From the NCBI GenBank assembly GCA_023053545.1, contig JAKZAN010000002.1, forward strand, positions 6,816,790 to 6,880,789: a DNA stretch of 64,000 bases, in the 5' to 3' direction. This stretch comes from Lepidurus packardi (taxonomy: Eukaryota; Arthropoda; Branchiopoda; Notostraca; Triopsidae). A model generated the notes under the pieces. The model did no database searches and was not told where the DNA came from. It saw only the letters and a program-made list of their open reading frames with translations. The translations under genes and the position numbers were made by a program. Shown piece after piece: positions 42,601-56,789 of the stretch. The first letter of the stretch is position 1. Each line of letters starts with the position of its first letter.

Positions 42601-45600
42601 TCAAACAATATAAGCACTTTTAGCATAGATGCGCGGGACCCACGCTGTTACACGGTGAGAGCACTTGAACTTCTTTTTGTGCATTCTTTGATGTGTACTA
42701 GGCCTATTGATTAAGCTCTTTGGTCAGAACAAAGGGGGTCAATTTATGTCCCATGCTTCATAAAATGGGAATTCCATAGTATACTTTTGATGTGGAATAT
42801 AAAGCGGACAGATAATTAATAACTGTCTTGTCCTAATGAGTGACCCCATGTCTTGTAATGACCTTTTGGTTTGGGATTGCATGCTGACCCAAACATTGGA
42901 CGACGGTGCAAAAGGGACCCCAAATAGAACGGACACGCATCTACGCTATACACCAGAACCATTATCACCCCCAGCCCCGATCAAAAGGTGGGAGAAACAA
43001 CAAGTATACACAACTGTATATGTACACATTTATATTCTACTTACTGGAAAGGTAAAAGCCTGGGAGCGTTAACGCAACCAGTAAAGGTGGAAAGACAAGT
43101 TTAAGTGTAGGAACGGAGAGGGAAAGGGAGAGTTCGGCCGGAAAGTTCATCATGCGATCCTACCTTGACAGGTGTAATAAATTAGCCCGAAAATCCTCCA
43201 TAGAAATCTTGTGCTTGTACCCAAGACACAAGGCCCTGGCACCATCACCGCGACACATCGTATAAGTCCGGTAATATCCGGCGACGCAATCTCTCTCGAC
43301 TATCGATTGCCTTTCACTTGATGCTTCTCACTCGCTTTTTGGGTTCCGCATTCGGATTTTTGTTCTACAACTTGTGTTTTGGTTGTATTCAAGAAAGCAG
43401 GATTAATTTATACTTCTTGCCACGATTCCTTTTGTCCAAACGTTTGTGACCGGCTAAAGATGCGAAAAGGATAAATACAAGAATGCTTCCTTGCATGGTG
43501 AGTTGCATTGAGTGAGAAAACAAAGCCCCCTTTGTCACATATGTCCATGTCTGTCAAATTGCATGCCCGCTGTCTATTCCCCCCACAAGTCTCTCCACAG
43601 CATTTGAACTCTGCAGCACATATAGGACAAACATCACGCGAGTTCATCATCTGGGGCCTGAGCGAATACTCTTTATCCTAATAGTCGATTCTCAGTGCAC
43701 AAAAACTAGCTCTCTATAAACTTTTATGGCCCTCCATGAAACAAAAATAAAAGCTTCCGGGATCAACAAGAGCAACAATACCTGCTTATTTTTCGATTTT
43801 TTTTCCTTTTTCTTTTCGTTTCACAGGTGGAGAGAGTGTGCGTGGGTTATATGTAATAAATCGACGGGTATATTGGAACTTCATTTACTGGGTTTCCAAA
43901 AGAGCCTTTCTATTACCACAGCCGTGTGGTATACGTCGGTCATAACTTACCACCTCTCATCTATAACCCACTGACACATGTCTATATCGTATCTAACGAC
44001 ATCTCACACAGCAAGGTGTGTGGACATATGTGTGTATGACGAAGCAGAACATCAAGTTCGGCGTATAAATGAAACTTGTGGGTCTGGGTGTAGACATTGT
44101 TAGGACTTTTCTTACTTGTTCACCTCAGTAGCAAAAGCATTCCACGATGATGAATTGCTGCCACCTTCTAGCACACACATAAAATAACACACAAACACCT
44201 AACGGGACCAAAAGCAAATGATGTATTGATATCCAATCAAACCAAACTAGACGGTATTGACATAACTCCTTCATTATTGTTACTGTTATATTATTTATTT
44301 GATTTCTTTAGCGTCGTATTGGTGTAATTATCTTGCTGAAATGTAAATGCTCTGGATAGAATTGTGCTGTTATAATAATTATAATACAAATTTATCTTCT
44401 CCCGACAGTGTATCGACAGAAGAACTGAACACATGAAGCAATGAAAGCAACTACAACAGCAGAACCAAGAAAAGAGTTAGAAGGAACTGGCATAAGAAAG
44501 TTTCTAGGAATCTTTCGCGCAAAGAAATGTTGGCGTGTTTGGGCCATACTGTCCATCTCCTGGCAGTTGCAACGATGAGCAGGTCACGTGACCGGGGTCA
44601 ATCTGCCTATATGCCCCAGGCCGAACCAAAGCTTATACATGTCACGTCAAAATACTTCTCCCTCTTACATACTTCCTTTTTTGTGTATTCCGTGATCCCC
44701 TTTACTTATTTATACCCAGTTAATTCCTCCCTAGGCAACAACGCATGCATACACCCTACGGCGTGAGAATTTCTCCCTAAAAAATGCCCTCTTGCACTTG
44801 GGTACTTTTCACATTTTTTGGTTCTGTTCTGCTGTTAAGTTAGTCTGTTATGGACTTGTGTGGTCCCGTATAAATTGTCCACATCTTCACGCGGCTTTTC
44901 CCCCCTTATTTTGTTACTAAAAAAGGCCCATAAAATGATTATCATCATCAACCGCACACATACAAATACACATACACACTCATCAAATAGCCTCTAAGAA
45001 CCTCTTTACTCTTCACTTTCTTGAGTCCTTTAGTTTGCCCCCACTTGTTGAGAAGGAGGGGGGTTATAATACATAGCAGTGAGAGAGCTCCGACTTGTTG
45101 GTGAGTTCTAATGTCAAGTGCATGGGGGAGAATTGTGACTTTTCTGATCTCACCAAGTTTGCTCCTTCTTTATAGACGCTATTAACTACAATGCCGGCAT
45201 ATACAAACAGCAAACATGCTAAACTCCCAACTCAATTTAAAAAGGGACAATCGTCCGATGCCATTACTACCCAAAAAAGAACCCAAAGAATACGTTCTCC
45301 AACAGGGCTCCTTGACTCCTTGAACGCTATTAAAAATTCAAACGTGTCCCCAAAGTCAGATTCCCACCAATGTTTCCCCATCAGACGACAATAGCCCCAT
45401 GCTAGCTATTTTTTTTTCTATTAGACTTTCAAAATCTTATCTCTACGAGTGGACCGGGCAAAACCGAGTGGTTCAATCTATATGTGCAAGTGCTTTTTCC
45501 GAAAGGGGGGGGGGTGCAGAACAACAAAAGACGACGGTCAAGGCGGGGACGTGTTTTCCTCGATACGTGATTCTAAAATGTCAAGTGAATTATTGACAAT

Positions 45601-46034
45601 GGATTCCAGGATCTTTAGAGCGAAGAAAACCATTTTTTAAAAAGAAAAGAAAATTATGTTTGTAAAAAAAAATTAAAAAATAAAAACACGCAATTTCCTT
45701 CCCCCAACATCATAATAAACGGCGTTGTAAAGGCAACCGTGTTTTGGTCCTTGGCCTGTCAGGGACTTCATAAGACCTCCTGTCGAGGCTTCTGATAACA
45801 TCTTTCCTTTGGCAAAAGCATAGAACGTGCAACATATAAGTTTGGGGGCAGCCCAGACCCGAGTTTTCCATCAGCCGCGTGTCCAACGCACACCGAGACG
45901 CCTTATTAATGGAACAGGCAACTGAACGACGCTATTTACGACACGAGGCTGACAATATCAGAACACAAGGCCTCAAACCGTACGACTGCAAGTGAAAAGA
46001 GAAGAGTGCTACTACACTGGGCTCCGGAGAGGAG

Positions 46035-46063
46035 CGAGAGAGAGAGAGTGAGAGAGAGAGAGG
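46035..46063 (+). repeat. interrupted GA tract
   Basis: GA repeats interrupted once by GT. A smaller relative of the tract at 54.3 kb. Confidence 0.7.
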
Positions 46064-49000
46064 TGGCGACGTTATGGAACGACGCCTCATTTCGCTCCAT
46101 TAACCCAACTTATTCATCTCATCCCTAAATTGCTTCCTTGTCGGGTCGTCCAGAAACCCTTCATCTTCAGATAAACCTTTTTTTTGCTTTTAATGCTGTT
46201 CAAATAATAGAAAGTATTACGTAAAAAAACTGGATTTATCTCGCGTAATACACCTTCAGTCATTTTGGAGAATAAGGAGATTTTTTTTTCGAAGAAGTTA
46301 AAACATATTAGGAAAAGTTCTTGAAGGAAGTCTGTGTCTTCAGGAAAACTTTAAGAAAGGGAAACAAAGTTTTGAGACGGATACAGAGCCAGTTCCGAAC
46401 CGGAATCAATGATTCCCACAAAGTGTAACAGACTGTGATGGAGCAGCGAGGATAACATTCCGACTCGCGACAAGATTAAGAAGCCGATTGTTGAGAGCTG
46501 TACGTTTAAAACAAGACCAAGTTTGCAAAGCATCGTAAATTGCTTACCTATTCAAATAAAAATACGAAAATATTAAGCTTAAATGAAGAAACTGATGTCT
46601 TAAGAATTATTACGTCCAATCCCGTCATACAGGCTCGATAATTACTCCCAATAGTGTAAGATTTATATGCTTGGATGAACACTCCTACTACGTTCTTTCG
46701 GGTGAGACATATAGCATTTAAAATATAGCTTAAAAAATCAAAAAGAAAAGTTTGATTAAGAATTACTCAAATATTACACAATGATGACGGCAGCTTTCAT
46801 CCATGAATAGCTGATTTCTGATCACGAAAATATCTAAACACCATTGGTAAATATCTTCCAATCAAATCACACTGCTAATACTAGCTGACAATAGCAAATA
46901 CATGCTAATAAAACATCAAGGTAAAAATAACAAGAAGTAGAAATATTGTCTGTATTTGTACATAAAAAGGTAAATACAACAATTCATTACTAAATGAAAC
47001 TGTATTAATTTATTTATTTCAATGAAACTGTATTTCAATTAAAAATTAAGCGTCATAAAAACACTCCTTACTAGTTCTTGTGGATACATCAAACATAAAT
47101 GTTTTAAAATATAAATAACTTCAAAATTAGGAATAATATTGCGTAATAGTGGGAAAACAGCTCTTCCATCCAATAAAAGCAAAATTATTTGGCAACTTAT
47201 CTTAACTATTCTAACAATCTTCCAAGGTTACTATTCCCGGGTGGCCAGATACGTTTCATACAAAAAATGTGTATTGACGCTAAATACGTTTAATCCAAAT
47301 TGCATTTGTCATCAACTGAAGTGTCCTCAATTGAAAGTAAACCCTCATAACAAACCCACTGTTCTAAAAGAATTCAGTGCTTATACGCATAAATACAGAA
47401 AACGAAACGACGTACCTTTTACCTTTGAAAGTTTCTGAACGATATTAGCGTCGTAAATCAAAGATAAGATAGAAGCTTTTCTTCCAGTTACAAATACTTC
47501 CACGAAAGCAAAAACCTTCATTCAGCCCTTCCAAATTATCCCACAACAAGTTTATTGCTAAGCCCACGCCAGAAGGTCAGCCAAGATTTTTCTTGTTTTT
47601 TGAAAAAACCATCGACGAGCAAAAATATAGTTCACTAGCCATCAAAGCAAGTCTAAGCAACAGCATTGAACGCAAAAAAAAGAAAATCCTAAAAAAGAAA
47701 TACGCAGAGCGGCGAATCCAAGTTCCACTCCTGACATCTTCCCTCTCCCAAAACGGGGGGGAGCATCTCGCTCGTCTTGGGCATACAGACACACACTCAC
47801 ACACACAGTCTCTCTCCCTTTTTCTCTCTCCCCACACATACACACACGTAGAAGACACCACACATGGGCGGAGTCTAACGCCTTGGAAGGCAATGATTGG
47901 CGGGTTAGGGTAGCATCGACAGGAGTTTGGGGACATTCTGTCCCCGCCCATTCGAAAGAAGAGGGAGGTCCTCTTCTTTCCGTTACTGACAAATGGCCCG
48001 GGCCAAGCTTCTACGGGAGGGAAAAAAATGGAGTTGATGGTGAAGAAGTTCCCTTGAACAAGAAAGCCATCTTAATGCTCCGTCCCAATCTATAATACAT
48101 CCCCCTTTCTTTTTTAAGCTTTCTGTTTGTGCTGCTGTTAGGAAGCGTCCCAGAAAGCTCGATTTTTCCCCCCAACAGAAATCAAAAGGTGAAAAGAGGG
48201 CGTCTCCCTCTAACGGAAAAAGGAGGGGGCTCCCTTCTCGGACCGGGGCTTTTACATTCACAAGTGTGAAGGGAGGGTTACAACACCAGGGGGGTAGGAG
48301 GGGGCAATCCTTGCTTTAAGTGGGGGGTAAACCGACACACAGAGCTGTGTGATCCTTGGTAGCATATGCATTGTGTAGTCGTGTACCGTACCGACCGATG
48401 CACAGGGCTCTTTTACTGTCCTTGTCCTTCCGTGAACGTCCGTAAGTCAAGTCCGCAAGTTCGTAGTAGCCGCTCAGGCAGGCATCAGACTGGACAGTTA
48501 CTTTAGTCTTGGTTCTTTCAAGAAGTCGAGAGTTTCAAACTGTCTCTAAAGAAGTGCACACACCTCCCACCCTGAACACTTTCGAAAGCCCAAATCACAA
48601 GTTGTGGGTATATGTGGAGTGTGTGAGTGTGTGCTGCAATAAACCTTGTGGCCGTGATAACTCTCCACTAAAAACCCAAGACCATACTGTATACATAACA
48701 CTCCGATATGGTGCCAAAGTATTAACTCTTAAGCAAGGAGACGAAAAAAGAAACACAAATAAAATAAAAACGTGACACACGAAACAAAAAAATATCGAAT
48801 GACAAGTGACTACTGCATCTTTTAGATTGTAATTTATCGTTGTTGTGGACTTTGAAAACGAAATTCGCTTTCCGTATCGGAAAATTTGTTTGGGGACCAA
48901 AAATTGCGGTATTTTGAGCATCGTTCTACGTTCAGGAGTGCCCGCGCACCTTTGATCGTTCAAAAAGCTCGGGATTGAAATTTACGGTAAGATCATACAT

Positions 49001-49242
49001 CGCATCAAATTAACTCCACTCCTTTATCTTATCCGTTGGCGGGTTGTTTTACGACCTGACGACTGTATATAAGAGCATCATCTTTTGATGACATGATAAC
49101 AACTTAGTACAAAGCAATAATAATAAAAGAAAGGTGTTTAACGCGTTAACAGGGTGGTGTCATGGGAAATTTCAAAGCATGATAGCAACACCTATTGACT
49201 TCTATCCTTTAAATCCTACGAGCTTATTCTCTTTTTTTTTTT

Positions 49243-49257
49243 GGGGGGGGGGGGGGG
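49243..49257 (+). repeat. poly-G tract
   Basis: Fifteen consecutive G residues directly after an 11-T run. One of several such G tracts in this half of the window. Confidence 0.8.
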
Positions 49258-50498
49258 TAGAACTCAATCAACAGAGTTTTGTAGTAAACGGAGCCTTAGA
49301 TTTAGAACGAAGACGGTTTAGGAGATTCTGCGCAAGTTTGAGAGCGGAAGTATGGGAGGAAGAGAAAGAGAAGAGGAAGTGGAAATACCATTTAAGATGC
49401 AAAGTTCAATGGTATTGCAAAACACTCTCCGCATCTCCCGCCGCGACTCTGTATATCGCACAGCCTAAAATTACATGTAAGTTGATGGCGGTAAAAGATA
49501 CAGACCACTTTGAGTTCACAGGATATGATTTATCTCACGCAAAGGGAAGCAACAGAAGCCATCATCCCGGTACTTTGGCTTGTTTTTTACCCGCTTTTTG
49601 CTCTTTACGCAGTTTCCTGACAATATTTCATCAGAGTTACAGACTCCCAAAAACCACAAAAGGGAATATGCCATCCTCTCTCTTTTTATCTTTCCAACGC
49701 GAGATCCCGTGGCTAAACCGCAGGTTTTCCCCACCACTAATAATAAACATTTGAGCTGTATCTCTAATCATCGGCTCCATACGTAAGCGGAGCACCCATA
49801 TTAATACCCCCTTCTTCCTCCTTTTTATAAATAAGAAATTAAAATAAAATTGAAAATGAGATGAAGTCGCTCCCTATGACGTGCAGAGTAGGCTAATAAA
49901 AATCTTGAAAAAAAACCTTCTTCGGCTTAAAATCCTAAAACATTCTTGGCCGACTTAACTATTATCAGTCATAAAATACACATAGCAAGCGTCACCCTCC
50001 CCCACTTTCCCAATCGTATACTAATAAGTAATGACGCCGAAGTTTTTAGAACAGAAAAACAAGATTTATGGTTATAATATAGACTTTAAAACTCGAGGCG
50101 CTACAAGGAAACGTTTCCCGAAAAGCTTATCAGTCTCTGTAGTATTACTTCGTGGACCTTCCTTTTCCTTTGTGGCAGCAGTGCATAAGTGTTTGCCCCG
50201 GCAAAGTCTTAAAACTTGGGCATACAAAACATACAAGACGCGTCCATCTTTATGACACCTTGTGTCGGCTAATCAGAGGAAACGCATTTTCGAGACTTAT
50301 CGAGACTTTTGTCGCCGACAGTTGGCTCCCCTCCTTTAAGGATAAAAGTGACGCAGTCAGGAAAGTTCAAGATACACTAAAGTCGGCGGACTGTTTCACA
50401 AACCATTGTCTTAATCCTTGTCCTATCATTTTATCATTGGGCCCTTTACAACAGAGCCCAATACAGCCACCCCCCACCCCCAACTCCACCCAGCAACT

Positions 50499-50528
50499 CC
50501 ACACACACACACACACGCACACACACAA
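50499..50528 (+). repeat. CA microsatellite
   Basis: About 15 CA/CG units in a C-rich context. Confidence 0.75.
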
Positions 50529-52835
50529 TATACTTTCTTAAAAGTTGAAAATTTCTTCATATGCAGTAAAAGTCTCTTTCTAGACTCTTCTTGCCCCTGG
50601 AAGATCTACAATCTTATCACCCTCTCCTGAAAAACCTTTTCTCCGCTGGCAAGATGACTTCGACCTGACTTGACCGGAGCTTAAGCTAACAAAAACCCGG
50701 GTGGAAAATCAAACAAGACCTACCAAGCCAAACTTTTTGCTACTGTCAAGTCAACACAAGAGGTCATAAACAACTGGCCGAATAAATCAAAGTTTCATTT
50801 GACGACGTTTCCTCAAGACACTTTCTCGCTATCAAGTTTTTGCAACCCCTCAACCCCCACTTTTCAGGGTTATTGTATTTAAACTTGGTTCATTTATTAT
50901 CATTCGGAACCTGAAGGAACGTATATAGTTTTACAAGTTGCCTTTTTTTAAAAAGAAGACGGTTAAGGAGACAATTAGCATAGATCCTTTAGACCTTCCA
51001 ACAATTTAGCTTAGGAGGAAGAAAATGACCTGGAGCACGTCATAAAAATCCTCCCATTTTGTAACATTTCACTCAGAATTGCTCACGTTATAAGTGCCAT
51101 CGTCACCTGGGAAAAGGTAAGAAAGGTATAAAGGTATACAAGTTGTGGACAGCTAAGAATGTACAATAGGTTATAATCTAAGGGACTTGTGTGTGTGTGT
51201 CTATGTGAGCGGCGGTAGCTACATGACAATAGTTTTCGTCAGTCACTTTTTCAATGAGTAAACTTGCCCCCCCAACAGCCCAACACCCAAACCCCCGAAA
51301 ACCGTGGCGCTTCTTTGAGAAGGAAAATCAGCGATCATGAGTTGGAATGGGATCAGCCAATTCAGGCCTGAAATCCTCGCACCTTTTGGCGGGATGCCTG
51401 GGCATACATAAGGGGGGGGGGGGGACGTACAGGAGGTACAGGGGGGACAGCGAACTATACAGTTCAGTACCAGTACAACTATGGAATACTACATGCCATC
51501 GTCAATACCTTCAATAGTGAAAGAAAAGAAGGGATGGTGTGAGGGTAACCATGCGAAACTGATCTTGAATGAGTTTCAATGAAAAGGACGAAACCTATAG
51601 TAGGAAAAAAGTTCCATCGCCGCTCTTGTCCCTTGTCCCAAAGGACATATCCCTCTGTCCTCTTCTCATTCTCCTCGAAAAGTCTCTTTTAAACATCGCA
51701 ACCCCCTCCCTGGATTGGCCTTACTGGCTTCTGAACTGACATCTTCATCGACGACAATAACCTCAACCGTTTTTGACACCTCTATTATCGACTAGAATCC
51801 CCCAACCCATTTGCTTTTCCATGGCTTTCCGCGTTCCTTTTTTCCCTCAACTTTCTGTAACCGCCTATCGTTGACTCTGAAATTGATCCTTGTTTTTTTT
51901 ACGCCGAAACTTAAAAACGATAATAGGCGAAACGGGAATGAATGAGTGAATTGGCCAAAAAAAGTTAAGTCCATGTTTTCGTGAATGAACCATGGGGAAT
52001 TGTTACGGGAAGTGGATAAGGTTGTCACTCGACGGGGCGTCCCACGCCGGGTTGGGGTACCATCTTCAGTGTCTAAGAGTCAGGGATGCTAGGAGTGTTA
52101 AAAAGAAGTGTATGTGTTTTACCAAGAATGTCTGGGGCAAAGCTGGAGCTGCGGAAGACCAAACGAGAAGGGGGAACTCTTGTTCGTCACCGGCATGAAC
52201 CCCCCTCCCTTTTAAAACATCCCATGCAAACTTATGTGTGTGTGTATGTGCCCTGGGTTTTAAGGATTCACCCTGGTGCACTGCAATGGAAACCCCCTAT
52301 CGAGGAAGCAAGAGGCTTTCGCTGTGCCTCAAGAGCGACCGTATAATACAAATCTTTATTTCTGCTTACTACGTTCAAACGTAGGGTTATATATCCCCCG
52401 AGCGCTTTTTCAACGAATGCCAATGAAGATGTACAGGGTGTAAAACGTTCGTTCCTCTATGTAGTATACAAGAGATAACCGGTACTCCGCATCTGCGACT
52501 CCGGACAATACCGCATTAGGATCAATAAATGCGGTCCCCAGCAGCAAATCCTTGATGCCAAACTCCCAAAAGGTCCGGCCAGGCCACATGGACTCGTCGT
52601 TATCGCCTCTAGAAACTTGGAGAGACTAACTGGAGAGAAAGAGAGTAGAAAGTACATAGGAGGTGCGAAAGAATCGGAATCTGATCGGAATAGGCAATGT
52701 TAGAGAGGGAAAACGGCGTCCAAGCAGAAAAGCCGCAGTTGTAATTGTCCTGGAACCTAAACACATCACATCCGTCGCTAAGTGGTGGCTTAGGTCAGCT
52801 TCACTGATTTCCTATAATGACCTTTGGCTCAACTT

Positions 52836-52871
52836 CCCCCCCGCCCCCCCCCCCCCCCCCCCCCCCCCCCC
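52836..52871 (+). repeat. poly-C tract
   Basis: Seven C, one G, then 28 uninterrupted C. This is an exceptionally long C homopolymer, and its true length may be unreliable in any assembly. Confidence 0.85.
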
Positions 52872-54346
52872 GTAACTGCAGGAAATTTCACTTGCTTGGC
52901 CAGAGGAGGATAAACTTTAGCACTTGGATGAATACAAGAGACGATTAGCTCTCTACTCATCAACGCTTTTCACATCTCAACAAGTTTCGATCACGGCTGA
53001 CCCTTGGCCTGTGTGTGGGGGCTGGGAGTATAGCTAATCGAGTGTTTACAAGGTTGAAAATTTAACCGGACTAATTTACACAGAAGCTTTTCTGCTGATA
53101 AGATCAGTGGCTTCTCTCGAGAGCAAAACACACACAGAAGGGCGAACTTAATCAACCAGTGATTAATTAGCCCATCCTTGAAAAGAAAAGTTTTTTTTTA
53201 TTGCTCTCGTTAGTGATTTTCATAAATTTATTAATTAATATCACTAAGTAATTTAGCTTAGCAGCAGTGTCAACTTTCCAATTTGCCACTTCATGCCATT
53301 TAACGTTTCCTTTTTTAAAAAAATTCGGATATTTTTAGTTTGTTTTAGTACCAGATTCCAGTTTCCCAAGTTTTCCTTTCCGATCTTTCTAGTAATTTGC
53401 TGTGAGGGATCTTAGTGAATTATTTATTAATTCAGTTCGATTTCAGTGATAATGATGCTTATTTGATTCTTTATAGAAAAGCTGCTGCCCTTTTAGGGTG
53501 TGAAATGAACAAAAACGCTGACTATTAACACACTTTCTTGGGGAGTAAAGGAAAAAAGAAGGGGAGCCCTATCGTAATATTTTATCTTCAAGCAAGCCTC
53601 TATATCATGACTCCTTAAAAGTATGTTATGAATGGATGCTAATCGTAAAGGTGGCATGTGTGTCCGCCATGTCCTCTGGCCTTGTTTCGCGGGATTGTTG
53701 CCGCGTTACACAAGCTTTCAAGGAGGAGGATTGGGGGGAAAACGTTCGCGTCAGCTGGAGTCGACAGGTTGAGTAGAAGCTCTCTTTGCCCTGACTTTTG
53801 GGCCTGGACACACACCATTTGGGGGGGTAAAAATCCTTATGCTTTTTCTGACCCCCCATAAAAATGCTATCTGTTTCTTGCTTTGGGAGGACAAAAGGGA
53901 AAAAGATCTAGGAAGCTGTAATGTGTATATATGCCCACCCTTATATTCTGTCAAACTAGCCCCAGCATATAAAAGGAGACATGTGCAACACATGTGTGTG
54001 TATATGTGGGCGCTTGACCCCTTTTTAACCCTCTGGACTTGACCCTTGACTTACGGCTCTCATAACGTTGACCTAACCTTTGCCCACTCGGCAGGAATGT
54101 AACAAACTGCGTGCTAGCGCTAAGTACTGAACAAGCTTGATTTCCTTATTTCAATCTCATCAGGTCAATTGACCAATTGGCCTTATTTGAAAAGCGTACT
54201 TGACCTGTGCTACCATCCCAAACCCTAAGAAAGTTTTTTTTTTAATTTTTTTTTTACTGCGCCCCTAACAAAACGGATCTATACCCTCTGTATGCAGCAA
54301 CAGCAGGTCGTCTGCTCACATAAATGAAACTTGCTTAAAGTTTGCA

Positions 54347-54352
<6 letters not shown>

Positions 54353-54407
<55 letters not shown>
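54353..54407 (+). repeat. GA microsatellite
   Basis: About 27 consecutive GA units. It could bind GAGA-type factors and is a likely polymorphic microsatellite. Confidence 0.85.
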
Positions 54408-54411
<4 letters not shown>

Positions 54412-56515
54412 AGCCTATAAGCTCTCCATATGAGTTTCATAGATCACATCTTCTCTCACTGGGAGTCAGCTGGCTATGATAGCCCGCTCAAACTTTTCAC
54501 ATTATTTCACACCCTTCTTTTACAACAACCCCCATCCCTCCCAAATCCTCCCGATCTTCTCTTCTATTAAACTAGATGAAAGTTAAAATTTCTCCGCGCT
54601 CTTTAATCCCTAAAAATAGCCCCAAACGCCAAATTGGTTTGCAAAAACGACCCAAAATTTGTTGCACACCGTTCAATAAACGAATGGAAAGTTTTTTATG
54701 GTTTTTTTTTGTATGCGCATGTCTGTCGCACTCTGGTTCTCATTAAAGAAGGTGAAGGAAGCACTCATGGAAGATTCACTGCTGGTTTTCTGCTTAAACG
54801 ACAGAAGCTCCCCTTTTAATTCTTTTACAAGCACCGACACCACAGCCTCGGCAGCGGGGCGAGAAACTAGTCAAAGACAAGAAGAAGAAAAAAAAGAAAA
54901 AAAAGTGTCTTTGGCTTTTGGTTCTTCTTGAAACTTGAAATGTGAAACTGACGGGAGTGCGAAAGGACCGGAAATGGTCATCCCACTTTCTGAAGAGCAG
55001 GACCAAGACCAAAAACTTCTTCAAGAGATCTTCTTCACTTGGGTTGATGGCTGCTTTGGGCTTTTGGCGTTGGGTTAGCTGATGATGGCCAAGTGCTGTC
55101 ATGCTGTCACGGCTATAGTGGTGGTAAAAGACGAAGCGACTTTACATTCAAAACCTCCGGCGTCTCATTCACACCCTTCAATTCTTCCTTTTGAAAAAGA
55201 AAAACCCTATGCCATGGTAATACGGTCGAAAAGACAGAGAATGAGGAAGAGAGAGACTTTTTCCTGCTTTTGCAATCCATCTTCACACAAACCATATACG
55301 CCTACATATACTCTTCCTTCCAAACACGTATCTTAACACATGCTTCTCCACAAGAAAAGCTTCTCGCCCACAATTGCGTCCAACCAAAGGAAAAAAAAAA
55401 CATAGTTTAAACGGAATTACCCCCTAACCCTCCTCCTTCCGCTTCTTTTTTTTGTGGTCTTACATATATCACTACCATACATTCAAGAAAGACGTCTCTG
55501 TCTTCCGTCAACTAAACTAAACACCATTGATGGCCCTCAACGGACAAGACTTTAAAGAAGAAGAAAAAATTAGGAAAAAAACGAACAAAAGTAATAATGG
55601 AAAACGTTCCAGGTGTTAATACCAGTAATTCAAACCGTAATAAGCTTCAACCCTTGCAATAATGAAGATCAACCTTTGTTAAGATGCTTTCTTGAGTTCA
55701 AAGGGAGCTATGCAAGAGGAACCTGTGGTTAACATGGGAAAAAATCTAAATATTATTTATAATAATAATAATAATAGAGATTAAATAAGTAGTTGCTTTG
55801 GAATGCTTTTCATTATTAAGCCTGTTGGAGTCAGTGGAGAGATTTATCCCATTTTTACCGAATCTCCATATCGTTCCTTACTTAGAGGGAGGTCTAAGAT
55901 AATGTAACTGGATTTTTCCACCAAAAGCAAAAGGATCATGGTTGCTCTCTTAAGCATGACACCATTACGGTCGTGACAACGCTTGTCACTTCTCCTCGAG
56001 AGTGCCACCTAATGATGCAGCTCTATATAAACCATTCTTTCGCCTCCTGCAACTCTCGGAACCGCGTCAAAGTTCTTCTCTTCTCTTAAAGGTTTCTGAC
56101 GGGAGGGGAGGGGGGGGGGGGGCAAAGAAGCAACATCAAAGTGATTCGGGGCGACTATTACCTTTTCTCTCGGGCCAATCGGTACTGGCTAAATAATTGT
56201 CCACGTTCTTGCCACAGACTTCGTGGCTAGATCAAATACGCCCAAAGCATTTATACCCCAAAAAAGTTTTTGAACCTGGCACACACAGAGCCAAAGCTGC
56301 CTCGCCGCAATCTGGCCAATTGTGGGCTTCACGGTCATTACCAGGGAGCCTTTGCTTGCTGCTGTATAGTTGAACGCTTCGTCGTTCTCTGGCACCCTTG
56401 ATTTTTGGGTTCCTTTTGGTGGTTGCAATCACTCCGAATGCTCTATATACCGCCATTGGACCGTCGAGAGATGTAAAAGTGTGTTGATTCCTTTTCTTTA
56501 GCGTCGTCACATCAC

Positions 56516-56525
56516 GTCACGTGAC
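56516..56525. promoter_or_regulatory. palindromic E-box GTCACGTGAC
   Basis: A perfect 10-bp palindrome with the CACGTG core recognised by bHLH-Zip, MITF/USF-type and related factors, about 265 bases upstream of the first zinc-finger-gene exon seen here. Functional use is not shown by the sequence. Confidence 0.3.
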
Positions 56526-56789
56526 GGCGGACGCTCTAGGGGTTGCTAATGCCTCTAAAAGCCTTCAATTGTAACGACGTCACTACACAGAATCGTCCAG
56601 ACACACCAAAAGGAGCGATAATGACATCCGATTTTTTCTATTTCCTTCTTTTTTATTTACTCTTTGGGCTCAAGGATTCAGGAACTTTTTTTAAGCGTAC
56701 GGTTAAAGTTGTCTTAGAAGCGATAAGTTTGAAGTTCTTAGGCGTAAATTTTATTATATTATATTACATTATTATTATTTAAATTACAG

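Larger units (their letters stand above)
34000..56789. other. long non-coding tract upstream of the zinc-finger gene
   Basis: About 23 kb with no supported exon. Compared with the left half it is less AT-biased and is crowded with homopolymer and dinucleotide tracts. It has C28 at 52844-52871, G15 at 49243-49257, G13 at 37035-37047, 51412-51424 and 56110-56122, GA at 54353-54407, and CA at 50499-50528. It also has many GAGAG clusters (36083, 46035). Long ORFs here owe their length to such tracts. The tract lies directly upstream of a developmental transcription-factor exon, so it is best read as cis-regulatory DNA and/or upstream introns and leader exons of that gene (inference). Confidence 0.4.

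Noticed and set aside
49134-49754. 206-codon plus-strand ORF
   Set aside because: Its length depends on reading through T11-G15 as Phe/Gly. No protein-like motif was found.
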